Origin: DASQEH01 sp963765725
Lineage (GTDB): Bacteria; Actinomycetota; Actinomycetes; Propionibacteriales; Nocardioidaceae
Reading direction: 5' to 3'
Assembly: GCA_963765725.1 (NCBI GenBank)
Contig: CAVXXI010000003.1
Span: forward strand, 496,001 to 560,000
Length of the DNA stretch: 64,000 nt
Part shown: one piece after another, positions 60,415 to 64,000 of the stretch
Position numbering within the stretch: position 1 is the stretch's first letter
Layout of the letters: each line of letters begins with the position of its first letter
Position numbers and translations under genes: made by a program
The notes under the pieces: generated by a model
What the model was told of the DNA's origin: nothing
Seen by the model: the letters and a program-made list of their open reading frames with translations, nothing else
Database searches by the model: none

Positions 60415-61908
60415 GTGACCGCGCACCATCTCGACGCGTTGCTGCTGGCGGGCTCTGTCGTGGTGCTGCTGGCCGTGCTCGCGGTCCGGGTCTCGGCCAA
60501 CGTGGGACTCCCCAGCCTGTTGATCTACCTCGGCATGGGAATCGTCTTGGGCGAGTCCGTGCTGGGGGTGCGGTTCGACGATGCGCCCACGGCGCATGCG
60601 CTGGGTTTCGCTGCTCTCGTGGTCATCTTGACCGAGGGCGGTCTCACCACCCGGTGGGCCGACATCCGGCCCTCCATAGGGCTGGGACTGGCCCTGGCCA
60701 CCATCGGGGTCGCCGTGAGCGTCGCGGTCATCGCCGTCGCGTCGCACCTGGTGCTCGGCCTGTCCTGGAAGCTGTCGCTCCTGCTCGGTGCGATCACGTC
60801 GCCGACGGACGCGGCCGCAGTGTTCTCGGTGCTACGCAAGGTGCCGCTGCGTCCGTCGATCCTCGGCGCACTGGAGGCGGAGTCGGGACTCAACGATGCC
60901 CCGACGGTGCTCCTGGTGGTTCTCCTCAGCTCGCAGACCGGGCCGCACGGTAGCGTGCCGGTCTTCTTGGGGGTCGTCGCCTACGAGCTCGTCGCGGGTG
61001 TGATCTTCGGCGCCCTGGTCGGAGCGGGCGGCGCGTGGGTGCTGCGGCGGATCGCTCTGCCGGCGTCCGGCCTGTACCCGATCACCGTGCTCGCGACCGC
61101 CGTGCTGTCGTACTCCGGTACTTCCGCCCTGCATGCCAGCGGGTTCGCCGCGGTCTACGTCACCGCGCTGTGGCTGGGCAACTCGGAGCTGCCGCACCGC
61201 ACGTCGACGCGGTCCTTCGCCGAAGGGCTGGCCTGGCTGGCGCAGATCGGGCTCTTCATCATGCTGGGGCTGTTGGTCTCACCGTCGACGATCACTCTTC
61301 ACCAGATGCTCGGCGGCCTGCTCGTGGGTGCCGTACTGACGGTGGTCGCGCGTCCGGTCAGCGTGCTGCTGTGCGGTGCCCCGCTGCGGGTGCCGCTGCC
61401 GGACCTCGGCTTCTTGTCCCTTGCCGGTCTGCGCGGTGCCGTCCCCATCGTGTTGGCGACGATCCCGCTCTCCGAACGGGTCGGACAGTCCCACGAGCTC
61501 TTCAACATCGTGTTCGTCCTCGTCGTGGTGCTCACCGTGCTCACTGCGCCGGCGCTGCCGCGCCTGGCGGCAGCGCTGGGCGTGACGGTCGAGCGGGCCT
61601 GGGACGTCGAGGTGGAGGCGGCTCCCCTGGAGCGCATCGCCGCCGACCTGCTCCAGATCAGGATCACCGAGCAGTCCCGCCTCCACGGCGTCGAGGTGGG
61701 CGAGCTGCGGCTGCCCCCCGGCACCAGCGTCTCGCTCGTCGTCCGCGGCGACGCCAGCTTCACCCCGGAGCTCCGGACCACGCTGCGACGTGGCGACGAC
61801 CTCCTCATCGTGACCCCGCGTAAGGACCGCGAGGCGACCGAGCGTCGCGTCCAGCTGGTCAGCCGCTCTGGCCGGCTCGCGACCTGGGTCGCCCGCCGGG
61901 ATCGGTGA
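60415..61908 (+). CDS. Potassium/proton or sodium/proton antiporter (CPA1-like) with C-terminal TrkA_C domain
   Basis: This 497-residue membrane antiporter has about 12-13 helices. EGGLTTRWADIRP and ITSPTDAAAVFSVLR are the ion-binding segments, and the conserved ESGLNDAP lies in helix 6. A TrkA_C regulatory domain (about 405-480, HGVEVGELRLPPGTSVSLVVR) follows, as in the NhaP2/CvrA group exchanging K+ for H+. The start is a GTG without a strong ribosome binding site. It lies 74 bp from the start of the divergent acidic protein gene, and its stop is part of a hairpin shared with the next gene. Confidence 0.88.
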   Translation: MTAHHLDALLLAGSVVVLLAVLAVRVSANVGLPSLLIYLGMGIVLGESVLGVRFDDAPTAHALGFAALVVILTEGGLTTRWADIRPSIGLGLALATIGVAVSVAVIAVASHLVLGLSWKLSLLLGAITSPTDAAAVFSVLRKVPLRPSILGALEAESGLNDAPTVLLVVLLSSQTGPHGSVPVFLGVVAYELVAGVIFGALVGAGGAWVLRRIALPASGLYPITVLATAVLSYSGTSALHASGFAAVYVTALWLGNSELPHRTSTRSFAEGLAWLAQIGLFIMLGLLVSPSTITLHQMLGGLLVGAVLTVVARPVSVLLCGAPLRVPLPDLGFLSLAGLRGAVPIVLATIPLSERVGQSHELFNIVFVLVVVLTVLTAPALPRLAAALGVTVERAWDVEVEAAPLERIAADLLQIRITEQSRLHGVEVGELRLPPGTSVSLVVRGDASFTPELRTTLRRGDDLLIVTPRKDREATERRVQLVSRSGRLATWVARRDR

Positions 61909-61924
61909 GGGTTACCGACCCTCA
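61906..61924. terminator. Shared-stop hairpin between convergent genes
   Basis: TGAGGGT-TACCG-ACCCTCA is a perfect 7-bp stem. Its two ends are the TGA stop of the antiporter gene and the stop (TCA on this strand) of the LytR_C gene. It is a compact bidirectional terminator candidate. Confidence 0.55.
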
Positions 61925-62452
61925 GCCGGCCGCGTGCGCGATGTGGGTACAGGTACGGACGACGTGGTGGAGCTGAAGGCGCTTCAGGGCCTTGCGGTTC
62001 ACCCCGACGAAGCTGTCGCCGACGACCACGTCGATCCCGGCCGCCAGTGGCCGGCCGCGCCTCAGCGCGACGTGGCCCTTGAACTGGTTGGCGACCAGCT
62101 TCACCTGTGGGAGCCGCGGGTGCCGGGTCACGATGGTGACGTTCGTCGCGCCGATGCCGGAGGGCGCGTTGTCGGCGACGCCGCGCAGGAAGCCGTTGTG
62201 ATGCAGGGCGTCGAGCGTACTTCCGGCCAACCCGGCTATGGAGCCGGCGTTGTAGACGTTCACGAGCACGTCCTTCGACACGATCGTCTGCCCGCGGTGG
62301 AAGACCCGCTGCTTCGTGCACTTCTTGCTGGGAGGGTTGGTCGACGTGTCATTGCCCGTGGCAGGGGAGATCACTGTGTGGTAACCGTAGTAGGCCGCGC
62401 CGAGGAGTACTCCGAGCAGTACGAGCAGGGTGACCGGGGTCTTCCAGCCCAC
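61922..62452 (-). CDS. LytR C-terminal domain protein
   Basis: This 176-residue protein has one N-terminal membrane helix (VTLLVLLGVLLGAAYYGYHTV) and an exported LytR_C domain (about 70-155: VNVYNAGSIAGLAGSTLDALHHNGF, VANQFKGHVALRRGRP). Such domains occur in cell-wall polymer transferases and stand alone in actinomycetes, without the catalytic LCP domain, as here. Function unknown, probably envelope-related. It is on the same strand as the VapB-like gene 28 bp upstream. Confidence 0.85.
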   Translation of the reverse strand: MGWKTPVTLLVLLGVLLGAAYYGYHTVISPATGNDTSTNPPSKKCTKQRVFHRGQTIVSKDVLVNVYNAGSIAGLAGSTLDALHHNGFLRGVADNAPSGIGATNVTIVTRHPRLPQVKLVANQFKGHVALRRGRPLAAGIDVVVGDSFVGVNRKALKRLQLHHVVRTCTHIAHAAG

Positions 62453-62479
62453 GACACTCCTTCCATCGACCTCGACAGC

Positions 62480-62776
62480 CTAGTGCCGGACGATGTGGAC
62501 GCGTGCGTGGAGCACATGGCGCTGTTGCAGGGCGGCGCGCAGGGCCCGGTGCAGGCCGTCCTCGAGGTACAGCTCCCCGCGCCACTCGACGACGTGCGCG
62601 AACAGGTCGCCGTAGTAGGTGGAGTTCTCGTCGAGCAGGGTCGCCAGCTCGAGGGTGCCCTTGGTGGTGATCAGCTGGTCCAGCCTCACCTGGTGTGGCG
62701 GCAGTCGGGCCCAGTCGCTCATCGTCAAGCCGTGGGCCGGGTACGGCCTCGCCTCTCCCACGGACTTGAAGATCAC
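62480..62776 (-). CDS. Conserved small actinobacterial protein (labelled VapB-like antitoxin in some genomes)
   Basis: This 98-residue protein has RPYPAHGLTMSDWARLPPHQVRLDQLITTKGTL, YYGDLFAHVVEWRGELYLEDGLHRALRAALQQR, both broken here for length, and ends HIVRH. I recognise the pattern from actinomycete genomes, where it is sometimes called a VapB-family antitoxin. No toxin gene adjoins it, so a toxin-antitoxin role is doubtful. It lies just upstream of the LytR_C gene on the same strand. Confidence 0.65.
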   Translation of the reverse strand: MIFKSVGEARPYPAHGLTMSDWARLPPHQVRLDQLITTKGTLELATLLDENSTYYGDLFAHVVEWRGELYLEDGLHRALRAALQQRHVLHARVHIVRH

Positions 62777-62812
62777 GGCGCAGATTCTAAGCCGTGGATG
62801 AGTTCGCGGTGT

Positions 62813-62855
62813 CCCGCCGAGGGGCTGGCCGTGCCCGCCGAGGGCGTCAGCTCAG
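62813..62855 (+). repeat. Two degenerate 21-22-bp repeat units overlapping the argF stop
   Basis: CCCGCCGAGGGGCTGGCCGT plus one base, then CCCGCCGAGGGCGTCAGCTC plus two. They are the same unit family as the arrays at 43419-43578 and 48717-48945. The second unit contains the argF stop (minus strand, 62854-62852). Confidence 0.7.
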
Positions 62856-63874
62856 CGTCCGCCGGTGGCGACCATGATCGCCTTGATGGTGTGCAGTCGG
62901 TTCTCGGCCTGGTCGAACACGATGGACGCCGGCGACTCGAAGACCTCGTCGGTCACCTCGAGAGCCTCCAGGCCGGTGCGCTGGTACAGCTCCTCACCGA
63001 CCGTGGTGTCGCGGTTGTGGAACGCCGGCAGGCAGTGCATGAACTTGACGTCGGGGTTGCCGGTGTTGTCCAGGAGGTCGCGGCTGACCTGGTACGGCGC
63101 CAGCAGGGCGATCCGCTCGTCCCAGGCCTCGGCGGGCTCACCCATCGACACCCAGACGTCGGTGTACACGAAGTCGGCGCCGGCGACTCCGGCGGCGACG
63201 TCGCTGGTGAGGGTGAGCCGGGCTCCGGTGTCGTCGGCGACCCGCTGAGCCGCCTCGACGACGTCGTCGGAGTTGAGGAGCGAGGGTGGCGCCACGATGC
63301 GCACGTCCATGGCCATGAGGGCTCCGGCCGCCAGCAGCGAGTTGCCGACGTTGTTGCGGGCGTCACCCACGTACGCGAAACAGATCTCGCTGTCTGGCTT
63401 CGTGGTGTGCTCCCGCATCGTCAGCATGTCGCAGAGGGACTGGGTCGGATGCCACTCGTCGGTGAGGCCGTTCCAGACCGGTACCCCCGATGCGGACGCC
63501 AACGCCTCGACCGTGTCCTGGCCGAACCCCCGGTACTGGATGCCGTCGTACATGCGGCCGAGGACGCGGCCGGTGTCGATCGCGGACTCCTTACGCCCCA
63601 GGTGTGAGCCCGAGGGGTCCAGGTACGTGACGTGCGCGCCCTGGTCGAAGGCGGCGACCTCAAACGCGCACCGGGTCCGCGTCGATGCCTTCTCGAAGAT
63701 CAGGGCGATGTTCGCACCAGCCAGCCGCTGTACCTCCGCGCGCGCCAGCTTCTCGGCTTTCAGCTCGGCCGACAGGTCGAGCAGCGTCAGCCACTCGGCC
63801 GGGGTGAAGTCCAGCTCCTTCAGGAAACTGCGCCCCTTCAGGCCGTGGTCGGGTAGGGCGACGGATCCGGGCAT
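62852..63874 (-). CDS. argF: Ornithine carbamoyltransferase
   Basis: This 340-residue enzyme makes citrulline from ornithine and carbamoyl phosphate in arginine synthesis. The carbamoyl-phosphate motif STRTRCAFE is near residue 60, RDLLDNTGNP and the ornithine/SMG loop DVWVSMGEP follow, and HCLPAFHNRDT is near residue 275. The ATG opens directly into PGSVALPDHGLKGRSFLKELDFTPAEW. No other arg genes are in the window. Its stop is inside a short repeat. Confidence 0.95.
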   Translation of the reverse strand: MPGSVALPDHGLKGRSFLKELDFTPAEWLTLLDLSAELKAEKLARAEVQRLAGANIALIFEKASTRTRCAFEVAAFDQGAHVTYLDPSGSHLGRKESAIDTGRVLGRMYDGIQYRGFGQDTVEALASASGVPVWNGLTDEWHPTQSLCDMLTMREHTTKPDSEICFAYVGDARNNVGNSLLAAGALMAMDVRIVAPPSLLNSDDVVEAAQRVADDTGARLTLTSDVAAGVAGADFVYTDVWVSMGEPAEAWDERIALLAPYQVSRDLLDNTGNPDVKFMHCLPAFHNRDTTVGEELYQRTGLEALEVTDEVFESPASIVFDQAENRLHTIKAIMVATGGR

Positions 63875-63949
63875 GTCACTAGGATGTCAGACGCCGGATG
63901 GCGGAGCGGGGAGCCGATGGCTGGTTCGACCTACTGGAGAGGCGCACAG

Positions 63950-64000
63950 ATGTTCAAGAAGATCCTGCTTGCCGTGGATGGCTCGGAAAGCTCCGCCAAG
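63950..64000 (+). CDS. Universal stress protein, UspA family (3' end outside window)
   Basis: Only 17 codons are visible: MFKKILLAVDGSESSAK, the conserved first beta-strand and ATP-loop start of UspA-fold proteins. The ATG follows GGAGAGGCGCACAG. It is divergent from argF, 75 bp away. Confidence 0.85.
   Translation, partial: MFKKILLAVDGSESSAK

Noticed and set aside
62480..62776. Toxin-antitoxin locus
   Set aside because: No adjacent PIN-domain or other toxin gene; the protein does not show a clear DNA-binding motif.

Overview
The window is very GC-rich and gene-dense, with GTG/TTG starts, 4-bp ATGA/GTGA gene overlaps, ANTAR and DICT signalling domains and an iron box. It reads as an actinomycete chromosome, probably Propionibacteriales/Nocardioidaceae-like (inference from gene families). 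No phage, plasmid, insertion sequence or CRISPR array is visible.

Layout. 0-6.4 kb: a partial hybrid histidine kinase, a long ECF sigma factor divergent from an SDR reductase, a VOC protein, a secreted hypothetical and a flavin-type oxidoreductase. 6.6-13.3 kb: a secreted GH65 hydrolase, a coiled-coil membrane protein, an EAL-DICT protein, an MFS exporter behind a perfect palindrome, and OsmC. 13.5-16.8 kb: an operon of class II aldolase, CbbY-like HAD phosphatase and dihydroxyacetone-kinase subunits L and K. 16.9-25.3 kb: a GAF-GGDEF-EAL protein, two tandem GAF-ANTAR regulators, and metal genes (CDF, VIT/CCC1, ZIP with a DtxR/IdeR-type box, and a siderophore-interacting reductase). 25.3-34.8 kb: a BAAT-type hydrolase, M13 peptidase, MMPL transporter, acyltransferase, PfkB kinase, ACT protein, GNAT and MenB. 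35-43.7 kb: an RTX-like secreted protein, M1 peptidase, proton-translocating transhydrogenase, DUF899, upp, tadA with its partner gene, and tRNA-Ser(CGA). 43.8-47.7 kb: DUF4331 and Tat-exported proteins next to an ECF sigma/anti-sigma pair and a divergent lipoprotein. 47.8-52 kb: an ArsR/AHSA1 pair, an NAD(P)H-binding/SnoaL pair with TetR, and a phosphoesterase. 52-55.3 kb: a CUT2 sugar ABC transporter behind two LacI-type operators. 55.5-60.1 kb: long-chain olefin biosynthesis oleA, fused oleBC and oleD. 60.1-64 kb: a cation/proton antiporter, a LytR_C protein, argF and the start of a universal stress protein.

The most unusual content is intergenic. Arrays of 21-22-bp tandem units abut or overlap the stop codons of menB, tadA, an NAD(P)H-binding gene and argF; two of these loci carry opposed blocks. 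A separate ~64-bp palindromic element occurs twice, in opposite orientations. Regulatory sites readable from sequence include two back-to-back ECF promoters (TGAACS-N16-CGTTKW), paired ArsR-type operators (TCAAC-N6-GTTGA), paired LacI-type operators and an iron box.

Caution on sequence quality: seven genes (GH65, HAD, dhaL, pfkB, pntA, DUF4331 and its partner) contain small frameshifts. Where the error is clear it is usually one extra base. This looks like residual assembly error rather than gene decay.
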